DNA of 64,000 bases from Algibacter miyuki (GTDB lineage: Bacteria > Bacteroidota > Bacteroidia > Flavobacteriales > Flavobacteriaceae). The DNA lies in the NCBI RefSeq assembly GCF_042427745.1, contig NZ_JBHMFA010000001.1; one strand, given 5' to 3'. The position numbers and the translations under genes are program-made. Below the pieces are notes generated by a model, which was given only the letters and a program-made list of their open reading frames with translations, ran no database searches and was not told where the DNA came from. Shown one piece after another: positions 8,303 through 16,689 of the stretch; position 1 is the first letter of the stretch, and each line of letters starts with the position of its first letter.

Positions 8303-8908
8303 TTATTTTTGACCTCTTAAAACAGGGTTTAATTCATCATCATTGTACATTTTCATTTGCTTATACACTTTCATGTATTTATCACCTTTTTCTATATCGG
8401 CAAGCAAGGTATCAATAGCTGTAGATAAATCTATACGTTGTTCTAATAAAATATCTAGTTTGGTTTGGCAAGCCGCTCTATGCGCATCAGAAGCATCGGT
8501 ACGGGTTGCTTCCTCATTCATATGATATACTTTTAAGGCTAAAATAGATAAACGATCTACACCCCAAGCTGGACTTTCGGTATTAATTGTAGCATCCGCT
8601 TTCACCTCAACATCTTTATATTTCTCTAAAAAATAGCTATCGATATATTCTACCATATCCGTTCTATCTTGGTTAGAGGCATCAATTTTACGCTTCAATG
8701 TTAACGCCGCAACAGGGTCTATTTGTGGATCACGAATAATATCTTCATAATGCCATTGCACGGTATCAATCCAACATTTTCTGTACAATAAATGCTCTAA
8801 TAAATCACTTTCCGCGTAAGCGTTTGTAAAAGGTTGATCTACCGTATTAATAATGTGGTATTTCGCTATAACGTCTTGAAATATTTTGTTGGCTTTAGTT
8901 GTAAACAT
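8303..8908 (-). CDS. DUF4254 domain protein
   Basis: A 201-residue soluble, mainly helical protein matching my memory of DUF4254, a Bacteroidota family repeatedly found beside GT9 heptosyltransferases. Notable conserved-looking stretches are WHYEDIIRDPQIDP near residues 51-65 and AWGVDRLSILALKVYHM near the middle. There is no signal peptide or membrane segment. Its function is unknown. The neighbour suggests a part in lipooligosaccharide core synthesis, for example as an accessory protein. It is divergent from upp with a 73-bp gap. Confidence 0.75.
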   Translation of the reverse strand: MFTTKANKIFQDVIAKYHIINTVDQPFTNAYAESDLLEHLLYRKCWIDTVQWHYEDIIRDPQIDPVAALTLKRKIDASNQDRTDMVEYIDSYFLEKYKDVEVKADATINTESPAWGVDRLSILALKVYHMNEEATRTDASDAHRAACQTKLDILLEQRIDLSTAIDTLLADIEKGDKYMKVYKQMKMYNDDELNPVLRGQK

Positions 8909-8981
8909 ATTGTATAAATTTTAAAATGTAAATATACTTCATATTTACTTAACTTTACTACAGAAAAACCACGTTATCATT

Positions 8982-9641
8982 ATGAAAATTCATCATTTAT
9001 CAGAACAAAACTCAGTATTAAACACTTTTATTTCTGAAATACGAAACGTTGAAATTCAAAACGACAGTATGCGTTTTCGCAGAAATATTGAACGTATTGG
9101 TGAAATATTAGGTTATGAAATGAGTAAACATTTCAACTATAAAGCTTCCACCATAAAAACACCTTTGGGTGATTGCTCCATAAATTTACTAGAAAACAAT
9201 GTGGTTTTATGTTCTATTTTACGTGCCGGCGTTCCGCTACATAATGGCTTGTTAAATTATTTTGATACGGCTGAAAATGCATTTATTTCGGCTTACAGAC
9301 ACCACAAACACGATCCTGAAAGTTTTGAAATTGTGGTAGAATATTTAGCCTGCCCAAGTTTAGAAAATAAGACTTTAGTTTTAGCCGACCCTATGCTAGC
9401 TACCGGACAATCGATGTTAGCTACTTTTGAAGCTTTAAAACCTTTTGGCACACCCAAAGAAGTGCATTTAGTTAGTGCTATTGGCGCACAAGAAGGCGTC
9501 GATTTTATTGCAGATCATTTTGATAAAAACACGCATTTATGGATTGCTGCCATTGATAAAAAATTAAACGAGAAAGGCTATATTATGCCAGGATTGGGCG
9601 ACGCTGGCGACTTAGCTTTTGGTGAAAAACTACAGCATTAA
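8982..9641 (+). CDS. upp: Uracil phosphoribosyltransferase
   Basis: A 219-residue type I phosphoribosyltransferase that makes UMP from uracil and PRPP in pyrimidine salvage. The PRPP loop LADPMLATGQS lies near residues 134-144. The uracil-binding C-terminal motif YIMPGLGDAGDLAFG is present, with Leu where many homologues have Arg. Length is normal (about 208-220). The gene ends inside the last 12 bp of the convergent DUF6427 gene. The order upp, DUF6427, DUF6341, purD is one I associate with flavobacteria. Confidence 0.93.
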   Translation: MKIHHLSEQNSVLNTFISEIRNVEIQNDSMRFRRNIERIGEILGYEMSKHFNYKASTIKTPLGDCSINLLENNVVLCSILRAGVPLHNGLLNYFDTAENAFISAYRHHKHDPESFEIVVEYLACPSLENKTLVLADPMLATGQSMLATFEALKPFGTPKEVHLVSAIGAQEGVDFIADHFDKNTHLWIAAIDKKLNEKGYIMPGLGDAGDLAFGEKLQH

Positions 9642-10553
9642 CAGAACAAACGGTAAAATAATAAGCACGCCTAGAAAGATTTCTCTAAACCATTTTTCGT
9701 CAATAATTTCAATATAATTAGCAATAATAATCGCTAATGGCGCAAATAGAAATAGAAACTCACTTCCATCTTTTACCGGAGCTAAAAAAACAATAGCAAA
9801 ACCAATTATGGCTGCCACAAGAATAGTTTTAAATGATACCCGAAAAGCCTTTTTCTTCTCTTTTATACTGTTGATATAGAACAAGGAAGACCAAATTCCG
9901 AAGGATAAAAGAATGGTTATCGCTATAATATACGATGCCGAATTATAACTATTAAAGTTAAAACTAAACTCTGGAAAACTGGTAAATGCACCAAAAAAAT
10001 CATCGAAGAAAACAACCGAAGCTCCCATGGTTATAACAAAAACAGATGCTACACCGGTAAAAGGAATCACCCAATGCTTTAATTCACCATCTCTATAAAG
10101 AATCAACGAAATGAGAATTAACACAAAAAATAAAATGGCCCAAAAATAAAAAAGTGCAGCAATAGCAAACCAAAAGGCGGCATCGAATAATTTTTTATTC
10201 AACTCTATTTTAGAACGTAAACTAATAACGCGGCGCAAACCTAAGAGTACAAAAAAGTTTGAAAGCAGAATATTGACATTATTTGTAGTTTGTGTTAAAG
10301 TCAATAAAAACAAGCTAAACAACAAGATTTCGTAGTTGCTTTTTTTTGATAAACTGTTTTTGTTAACAATAAAATTAACCAGTAAAATGGAAGCAAAACA
10401 AACCATAAATAAGCCGCCTTCTTCAATAACAACATAGGCGTTACTCCAGCTTGTTTCTAAACCAAACCTAGCCATTACAAAAGCCAATAGCGTAATAAAA
10501 AATACGATAATGAAATTTATTGGCTTAGATTTACTAAAAATACTTGTAATCAT
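9630..10553 (-). CDS. DUF6427 family multi-span membrane protein
   Basis: A 307-residue hydrophobic protein with about nine to ten membrane segments and short polar loops. The N-terminus MITSIFSKSKPINFI is typical of the flavobacterial DUF6427 family. Its function is unknown. It is convergent with upp (12-bp overlap of the coding ends) and divergent from the small DUF6341 gene, whose promoter overlaps its start codon. No transporter motif is evident. Confidence 0.75.
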   Translation of the reverse strand: MITSIFSKSKPINFIIVFFITLLAFVMARFGLETSWSNAYVVIEEGGLFMVCFASILLVNFIVNKNSLSKKSNYEILLFSLFLLTLTQTTNNVNILLSNFFVLLGLRRVISLRSKIELNKKLFDAAFWFAIAALFYFWAILFFVLILISLILYRDGELKHWVIPFTGVASVFVITMGASVVFFDDFFGAFTSFPEFSFNFNSYNSASYIIAITILLSFGIWSSLFYINSIKEKKKAFRVSFKTILVAAIIGFAIVFLAPVKDGSEFLFLFAPLAIIIANYIEIIDEKWFREIFLGVLIILPFVLLML

Positions 10554-10573
10554 TAACTGTTTTTGTATTTTTG
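10544..10573 (+). promoter_or_regulatory. Promoter for the DUF6341 gene (-33 TTG, -7 TATTTTTG)
   Basis: TTG at 10544-10546 and TATTTTTG at 10566-10573 are separated by 19 bp, matching the Bacteroidota housekeeping promoter layout (TTG-N19-TAnnTTTG). The predicted start of transcription is near 10580, about 46 bp before the ATG at 10626. The -33 box lies only a few bases upstream of the divergent DUF6427 start codon. Confidence 0.65.
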
Positions 10574-10625
10574 CTACGTAAATATACTAACAATTCTAAC
10601 CAAGTTAGAAAATAATATACCACAC

Positions 10626-10853
10626 ATGAAAGATTTCTTTTACGCAATACAAGATTTATTTGTTGACACACTTCTTGTACCAATGGATGCATTAAGAGCT
10701 TTAGAGCTTGAAAACTGGTTTGCAGCAAGCACTATTTCTTGGATTTTTGCAATTATTGGTCTTGTAGCCATGGTTTACTGGATGCTTCAATTAAAAAAAT
10801 ACAGCGATAATGACGAAGAGGACAAAAGCATTTCTGCTCACTCTTACTTATAG
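10626..10853 (+). CDS. DUF6341 family small membrane protein
   Basis: A 75-residue protein starting MKDFFYAIQDLFVDTLL, with one amphipathic N-terminal helix and one clear membrane helix (about 36-56), ending in an acidic tail. The start is placed at 10626 because the longer reading from 10563 runs across the promoter at 10544-10573. The family is small, flavobacterial and of unknown function, and sometimes carries a misleading uracil phosphoribosyltransferase label because it lies near upp. Its stop overlaps the convergent purD stop by 6 bp. Confidence 0.75.
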   Translation: MKDFFYAIQDLFVDTLLVPMDALRALELENWFAASTISWIFAIIGLVAMVYWMLQLKKYSDNDEEDKSISAHSYL

Positions 10854-12119
10854 ATCAAATCCAATATCTTTACGATAATTCATCTTATCAAAATGTAGTT
10901 TTTCTATATTTTGATAAGATTTTTTTATGGCCTCTTGGTACGTGTTTCCATATGATGTAATCGCCATAACACGTCCGCCAGAAGTCACAATTTTACCATC
11001 TTTAAGCTGTGCTCCTGCATGAAAAGCAATAGAATCTTCAATCGCATCAACGCCCGTAATTTCTTTACCTTTTTCGTAAGCTTCTGGATAACCCCCAGAC
11101 ACTAACATAATAGTAGTTGCCGCACGCTCGTCTATTTCAATATTAATAGTATCTAAAGTTCCGTTTGCCATTGCTTGCAGAATTTCAACAAAATCGTTCT
11201 TCAATCTAGGTAATACTACTTCGGTTTCCGGATCGCCCATTCTCACGTTATATTCAATAACTTTCGGGTCGTCTCCAACTTTAATTAAACCAATAAACAC
11301 AAAACCTACATAAGGTAAATTATCTTTTTTGAAACCACTTATAGTTGGTTTTACAATGCGTTCTTCAATTTTACTTAAAAATTCGTCTGTAGCAAAAGGC
11401 ACTGGAGATACAGCTCCCATTCCACCCGTGTTTAAACCGGTATCACCTTCACCAATGCGTTTGTAATCTTTTGCGGTTGGTAAAATTTTATAATTTTCAC
11501 CATCGGTTAACACGAAACAACTTAATTCAATACCGTCTAAAAACTCTTCAATAACCACTTTGTTACTCGCTTCACCAAATTTGGCATCTACCAACATACT
11601 TTTTAGTTCCGCCTTAGCTTCATCTAAATCATTTAAAATAACAACCCCTTTTCCCGCTGCTAATCCGTCTGCTTTTAACACATACGGCGCATTCAACGTT
11701 TCTAGAAAAGCATATCCTTTTTCAACAGTTTCTTTAGTAAAACTCTCGTAAGCTGCTGTTGGAATATTGTGACGGTATAAAAATTCTTTAGCAAATTCTT
11801 TACTACCCTCTAATTCAGCTGCTACTTTTTGCGGCCCAATAACAGAAACATGCTTGATAGCATCATCATTCAAGAAAAAATCGTGAACCCCCTGTACTAA
11901 CGGATCTTCTGGCCCAACCACTACAAGGTCTATATTTTCGTTTAAAACCAATTCTTTAATGGCTTCAAAATCGGTTACACCAATCTTTACATTGGTCGCT
12001 ACGTTTGCTGTTCCCGAATTTCCAGGAGCAACAAAAAGTGCATTACATAAAGGACTTTGAGCAATTTTCCAAGCGAATGTGTGTTCTCTTCCGCCAGAAC
12101 CAAGAATTAAAATATTCAT
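10848..12119 (-). CDS. purD: Phosphoribosylamine-glycine ligase (GAR synthetase)
   Basis: A 423-residue ATP-grasp enzyme catalysing the second step of purine synthesis. The N-terminal MNILILGSGGREHTFAWK motif, the ATP-grasp loop KADGLAAGKGVVI, the NTGGMGAVSP segment and VRMGDPETEVVLPRL are all present. Length is normal. The gene stands alone between convergent DUF6341 and divergent CapK-like neighbours. A small inverted repeat (12138-12153) is present in its leader, but no purine riboswitch was recognised. Confidence 0.96.
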   Translation of the reverse strand: MNILILGSGGREHTFAWKIAQSPLCNALFVAPGNSGTANVATNVKIGVTDFEAIKELVLNENIDLVVVGPEDPLVQGVHDFFLNDDAIKHVSVIGPQKVAAELEGSKEFAKEFLYRHNIPTAAYESFTKETVEKGYAFLETLNAPYVLKADGLAAGKGVVILNDLDEAKAELKSMLVDAKFGEASNKVVIEEFLDGIELSCFVLTDGENYKILPTAKDYKRIGEGDTGLNTGGMGAVSPVPFATDEFLSKIEERIVKPTISGFKKDNLPYVGFVFIGLIKVGDDPKVIEYNVRMGDPETEVVLPRLKNDFVEILQAMANGTLDTINIEIDERAATTIMLVSGGYPEAYEKGKEITGVDAIEDSIAFHAGAQLKDGKIVTSGGRVMAITSYGNTYQEAIKKSYQNIEKLHFDKMNYRKDIGFDL

Positions 12120-12260
12120 TATTTATAGATTTTAAAATCCCATTTTCATGGGAAAAATAAATTTAGTTGTTGTTTTTCCGAAGACAAAAATAAAACTAAT
12201 GCCACGAAAACACGAATATTTTTTATTTACTTTACAAAAACTATTTAAGCCTACTGTATT

Positions 12261-13571
12261 TTGAAATTATTCGACCTGTCTTTAAAACTCAATGGTTTCC
12301 CGATAACGGAAGCTCAGGCATTTTTTCAAAAAATTCAAACAAAACAAACTCAGGATTTTAAAACCTATGTTGAAACATCAAAACAAGCCATTGTTGAGCA
12401 TCATTTAAAACATAATCAGTTTTATAAAAACTTTGTTAAAGACGCGAATCCAAAAGACTGGAACAGCCTACCAGTAATGATGAAGCGCGATTTACAACAA
12501 CCTCTAAACAACCGACTTTCCGAAGGGTATGCTTCTAAAAATATTTATATAAATAAAACATCAGGCTCATCGGGAGACCCCTTTATTTTTGCTAAAGATA
12601 AATTTTGTCATGCCTTATCTTGGTCTGTTTTTATAGATCGCTATGGTTGGTTTAACCTCAATTTCAACCAATCTAAGCAAGCGCGGTTTTACGGTATTCC
12701 GTTGAACAAAAAGGGATATTATAAAGAACGTTTAAAAGATAGATTGAGCAAACGTCATCGCTTTTCCGTTTTTGATTTAAGTGATTCCCAATTTCAGAAA
12801 AATGTAGAAAAATTCAAAAGCACTTCGTTTGACTATATTAACGGTTACACGAGCGCTATTGTACAGTTTGCGAAATATCTTGAAGCTAAAAATCTAGTCT
12901 TAAACAACATTTGCCCATCGCTAAAAGCTTGTATTGTGACTTCAGAAATGCTTTTTGAAGATGATAAAATACTGCTAGAGCGTCAATTTGGAATTCCAAT
13001 TATCAATGAATATGGTGCTGCGGAATTGGGATTAATTGCCTTCCAAAATCGGCATAACGAATGGCTTATTAACACTCAAGATTTGTTTGTTGAAATTCTA
13101 GATGACAACAACAACGTTTTACCTTACGGCGAAGTGGGCCGCATTGTGATAACGGCGCTTTACAATAAAGCACATCCGTTTATTCGATACGATTTAGGTG
13201 ATATTGGGAAACTTTCAAAATATAGTACGCCCGAAAAACCTATTTTGGAAAGCTTAACTGGACGAACTAGTGATATTATTGAATTGCCTAGCGGAAAAAA
13301 AGCCGCAGGATTAACGTTTTATTACGTTACAAAAACCATTATTGAAAACGAAGGCAACGTTAAGGCTTTTACTATTGAACAGTTAAAACGAGATGTATTT
13401 AGAATTAGTTACGTAAGCACTTCCGCGTTAAGCGAAACCCATTTAAAAGCAATAAAAAAGGCCATAGACACATATTTAGAACCTGGATTAATGGTGAATT
13501 TCGAACGCAAAACAGAACTAAAACGCGCTAAAAGCGGTAAACTAAAGCAGTTTAAGTCTTACCTGAAATAA
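12261..13571 (+). CDS. CapK/PaaK-like adenylate-forming enzyme at the polysaccharide locus edge
   Basis: A 436-residue member of the phenylacetate-CoA ligase-like (CapK) branch of AMP-forming enzymes. The phosphate-binding loop NKTSGSSGDPFIF is near residues 93-105, the EYGAAELG motif near 251-258, and RYDLGDIGKL near 310. Relatives inside capsule loci are known, but their substrate is not settled. The ORF opens with TTG at 12261; no ATG lies close to it in frame, and the sequence from here is family-like, so a TTG start is probable. It is the only plus-strand gene of the locus, and its last 20 bp overlap the end of the convergent GT2 gene. Confidence 0.8.
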   Translation: MKLFDLSLKLNGFPITEAQAFFQKIQTKQTQDFKTYVETSKQAIVEHHLKHNQFYKNFVKDANPKDWNSLPVMMKRDLQQPLNNRLSEGYASKNIYINKTSGSSGDPFIFAKDKFCHALSWSVFIDRYGWFNLNFNQSKQARFYGIPLNKKGYYKERLKDRLSKRHRFSVFDLSDSQFQKNVEKFKSTSFDYINGYTSAIVQFAKYLEAKNLVLNNICPSLKACIVTSEMLFEDDKILLERQFGIPIINEYGAAELGLIAFQNRHNEWLINTQDLFVEILDDNNNVLPYGEVGRIVITALYNKAHPFIRYDLGDIGKLSKYSTPEKPILESLTGRTSDIIELPSGKKAAGLTFYYVTKTIIENEGNVKAFTIEQLKRDVFRISYVSTSALSETHLKAIKKAIDTYLEPGLMVNFERKTELKRAKSGKLKQFKSYLK

Positions 13572-14379
13572 CCACTTCTTTAGGTTTTACAAAAAAGTGC
13601 TCTTTCAAAAATACGACCATACAATACATCGATTTTAGGGTAGAAAATCCTAAACCTTTTTTATAGACCCAGTAATTGTGCTTTACTAAACTGAATTTAT
13701 TGGCAGACATGGAGTTTTCGCGAATACGATAGTAAGCTAAAGATTCCTGAATCCCTTGTGCGGGTTTCCCTGATTTTTTTATAGCCGCCAACCACAATAA
13801 CCAATCTTGTCGCTTTCGGAGATTCGGTGTGATAATTTCACCTAAAACCTTAGCGTGATACATGCCTGTTAAATTTCCGATGTAATTACTTTTCAACTCT
13901 TTTGAATAGGACACACTTTTTAAAGCGATTTTAGCCTTGTTTAGCAATTTTCCAGACTCATTTATGAGTTCGTAACTTGTGAAGCTTACATCACACTTAT
14001 TTGCTTCCATAAAGGCTAATTGTACTTCTATTTTTGTGGGTTTCCATAAATCATCTGCATCCAAAAAAGCAATATAATCGCCTTTAGCTTCCCGAATACC
14101 TTTATTCCGAGAAATCGCAGCCCCCGCATTGGTTTCGTTTTTTAAGAGCTTGATGTTTGAGTGTGAATTAAGAAAGGGCTGAACTAAATCAATCGTGCCA
14201 TCTGTAGAGCCATCATCAATTAGTAATAGTTCCCAGTTTTTATAAGTCTGATTAATAACACTAGCAATGGTTTCCGAAATAAAATCTTCAGAATTAAACA
14301 TCGGTGTTATTATAGAAACTGAAGCTGCCAAATGTGTTGTTTTAATACGCTTTTTCTTCGCCTCGTAAAGCGTTGACAA
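13552..14379 (-). CDS. Glycosyltransferase family 2
   Basis: A 275-residue GT-A transferase. The N-terminal VSIITPMFNSEDFISETI, LLIDDGSTDGT and the metal-binding AFLDADDLW motif (DxD around residue 105) mark an inverting GT2 enzyme. The acceptor-side C-terminal third is not recognisable. It is the last gene of the minus-strand polysaccharide operon and overlaps the preceding initiating-transferase gene by 38 bp, suggesting translational coupling. It probably adds one sugar of the repeat unit on the cytoplasmic side of the membrane. Confidence 0.85.
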   Translation of the reverse strand: MSTLYEAKKKRIKTTHLAASVSIITPMFNSEDFISETIASVINQTYKNWELLLIDDGSTDGTIDLVQPFLNSHSNIKLLKNETNAGAAISRNKGIREAKGDYIAFLDADDLWKPTKIEVQLAFMEANKCDVSFTSYELINESGKLLNKAKIALKSVSYSKELKSNYIGNLTGMYHAKVLGEIITPNLRKRQDWLLWLAAIKKSGKPAQGIQESLAYYRIRENSMSANKFSLVKHNYWVYKKGLGFSTLKSMYCMVVFLKEHFFVKPKEVVISGKT

Positions 14380-15691
14380 AGGTTTGAACTATAATTTTTA
14401 AATCGAGAAGTAACGACCAGTTTTCAATATAAAAAATATCATATTTCACACGATTTATAATGTCTTTATCGTCTTCTATTTCACCGCGCATACCGCTTAC
14501 TTGGGCTAAGCCAGTAATACCTGGTTTTACAAAGTGGCGCACCATAAACTTATCTACTTTTCGGGCGTACATATTAGTATGACTTACCATATGAGGTCGT
14601 GGACCAACAACAGACATGTCGCCAAAAAGCACATTAAAAAATTGAGGCAGCTCATCGATACTAGTTTTACGTATAAATGCTCCCATTTTAGTAATGCGCA
14701 TATCTCCTTTGGTCGCCTGGTTTAAATGCGCATTTTCATTAGGTGTCATCGATCTAAATTTAAAACAATCGAACTCTTTATAATTGAAACCGTTTCGAGA
14801 TTGTTTAAAAAACACAGGCCCTTTAGATTCTAATTTTATTAAAATCGCAATTATTGGTGTTAACCAAGATAAAACAAATACAATGATGCAAGACGAAAAT
14901 AAGATATCGAAAACACGTTTAGATATTTTATTTAAGGGCTCTTGAATAGGAATGCTTCGAAGGGATAAAATGGGAATATAATCGTAATATTCGTACTTCA
15001 ATTTTTTAGAATAAATATCCTTATTATCTGGTATAAACTTAAGTTCTCTTAAGTTGTTATCGGCAAAATCTGTAAGCATGTTTATTTGCTTATTAGACAG
15101 CCCTGCTACGGATGAATAGATTTCATGAATATCATTTTCTATAACATAATTAAAACACTTTTGAAGGGAGAAATCGTCATCCTTTATAGTAAATTGTTTT
15201 TGGAATTTATACCCAAAATCTTGTCGTGTATTAAAAATATTAATCAGTTGTCTTGTTTTTTCATTATTGCCAATAACGATAACACTTCTAAAGTTCCCCC
15301 CTAAAGTTGACCTGTATATATTTAATAAAAAATATATCAAAAACTTCACAAAAGTAACAAGTATAAAAGTGCATAATAAATAGTTTCCTAATTCAAGGCG
15401 ACTGATGTTTGGTTGTTTAAAAAGACCAATAAAAGCGTATAGAATAATTGAAAAAAACAACATTTGCTTAAATAGCAATGTTAAAATTTGAACAATGCGT
15501 GTGTGTCTATGTATTTCGTAAAAATGATTTGTAAAAGCAATAATTACCCAAAAAAGACCAACATATATTAAAAAACCATACACGTTAGTTATATTTATTT
15601 CAAATAAAAAAACACAACCAACTATGATACTTAAATCTAGCAAGTACGAAATAGGCTTAATTAAGCCTGAATATCTACCTTGTTTAAACAT
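14342..15691 (-). CDS. WcaJ-like polyprenyl phosphoglycosyltransferase (initiating enzyme)
   Basis: A 449-residue protein with four N-terminal membrane helices, a CoA-binding-like middle part (VIVIGNNEKTRQLINIF), one further membrane helix (about 262-285) and the bacterial sugar transferase domain. Catalytic-domain motifs FKFRSM, KTSIDELPQF, VGPRPH and PGITGLAQVSG are intact. Such enzymes start repeat-unit assembly by placing a sugar-1-phosphate on undecaprenyl phosphate. The specific sugar (often glucose, galactose or a derivative) cannot be read from the sequence. It lies 8 bp downstream of the UXS gene. Confidence 0.92.
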   Translation of the reverse strand: MFKQGRYSGLIKPISYLLDLSIIVGCVFLFEINITNVYGFLIYVGLFWVIIAFTNHFYEIHRHTRIVQILTLLFKQMLFFSIILYAFIGLFKQPNISRLELGNYLLCTFILVTFVKFLIYFLLNIYRSTLGGNFRSVIVIGNNEKTRQLINIFNTRQDFGYKFQKQFTIKDDDFSLQKCFNYVIENDIHEIYSSVAGLSNKQINMLTDFADNNLRELKFIPDNKDIYSKKLKYEYYDYIPILSLRSIPIQEPLNKISKRVFDILFSSCIIVFVLSWLTPIIAILIKLESKGPVFFKQSRNGFNYKEFDCFKFRSMTPNENAHLNQATKGDMRITKMGAFIRKTSIDELPQFFNVLFGDMSVVGPRPHMVSHTNMYARKVDKFMVRHFVKPGITGLAQVSGMRGEIEDDKDIINRVKYDIFYIENWSLLLDLKIIVQTFVNALRGEEKAY

Positions 15692-15699
15692 ACCTCGAT

Positions 15700-16686
15700 C
15701 TACTTTCTTATATGGTTTTTAAAATCTTTATGCTCACGTTTTAATAATTCGTTAGCTGATAGCGTTTTAAAATAATTAAAAGTAATTTTCAATCCCTCTT
15801 CTCGGGTTACTTTTGGCTCCCAATTTAATATTTTTTTTGCTAATGCAATATCCGGTTGTCTTTGCATAGGATCATCAATAGGCAAATCTTTGTAAACAAC
15901 TTTTTGTTTTGTACCTGTTAACTTAATAATTTCTTCTGCAAAATCTTTTATCGAAATTTCGTGAGGATTACCAATATTTACAGGTTCGACATAATCACTG
16001 AACAATAAGTTATAAATACCTTCTACTTGATCATCCACATAACAGAATGATCGTGTTTGGGATCCGTCTCCAAAAATAGTTAAATCTTCTCCTCTTAACG
16101 CTTGCCCCATAAAAGCAGGAATTACGCGCCCATCATTTAGTCGCATTCTTGGTCCGTAGGTATTAAATATTCGTACAATGCGTGTTTCGAGGCCATGAAA
16201 TCGATGGTAAGCCATAGTAATGGACTCTTGAAAACGTTTGGCTTCATCATACACCCCTCTTGGTCCAATTGTATTTACATTTCCATAATAGCTTTCAGTT
16301 TGCGGATGCACTAATGGGTCGCCATAAATCTCGGATGTTGAAGCAATTAATATTCTTGCTCCTTTAGCTTTTGCTAACCCTAATAAATTATGCGTTCCGA
16401 GAGAACCTACTTTTAATGTTTGAATTGGAATTTTCAAATAATCAATAGGGCTTGCAGGCGAAGCAAAATGTAGAATATAATCTAATTCACCTTCAATTTT
16501 AACAAATTCAGTAACATCATGTTCTATAAATTGGAAGTTATCATTACCTTCTAAATGGCTTATATTTTTTTTATCTCCGGTAATAAAGTTATCCATACCA
16601 ATGACATGGAAACCTTCTTTAATAAATCTATCACAAAGGTGCGATCCTAAAAAACCTGCTGCTCCTGTTATTAAAACGTTTTTCAT
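15700..16686 (-). CDS. UDP-glucuronate decarboxylase (UDP-xylose synthase) family SDR
   Basis: A 328-residue extended short-chain dehydrogenase. The NAD motif GAAGFLGSH is at 8-16, and the catalytic pair is in YDEAKR. The hallmark HFASPASPIDY and TSEIYGDP segments and the later GDGSQTRSFCYVDDQVEG stretch are typical of UXS enzymes, which turn UDP-glucuronate into UDP-xylose. The adjacent upstream ugd gene (3 bp away) makes its substrate, which supports the call strongly. The product may go directly into the polymer as xylose. Confidence 0.9.
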   Translation of the reverse strand: MKNVLITGAAGFLGSHLCDRFIKEGFHVIGMDNFITGDKKNISHLEGNDNFQFIEHDVTEFVKIEGELDYILHFASPASPIDYLKIPIQTLKVGSLGTHNLLGLAKAKGARILIASTSEIYGDPLVHPQTESYYGNVNTIGPRGVYDEAKRFQESITMAYHRFHGLETRIVRIFNTYGPRMRLNDGRVIPAFMGQALRGEDLTIFGDGSQTRSFCYVDDQVEGIYNLLFSDYVEPVNIGNPHEISIKDFAEEIIKLTGTKQKVVYKDLPIDDPMQRQPDIALAKKILNWEPKVTREEGLKITFNYFKTLSANELLKREHKDFKNHIRK

Positions 16687-16689
16687 AAT

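Noticed and set aside
10563..10625. Upstream extension of the DUF6341 gene
   Set aside because: It runs across the promoter elements at 10544-10573 and is not needed by the family's normal length.
12138..12153. Small hairpin (TCCCAT...ATGGGA) in the purD leader as a riboswitch
   Set aside because: It is only a 6-bp stem with no further conserved elements of a purine-type riboswitch.
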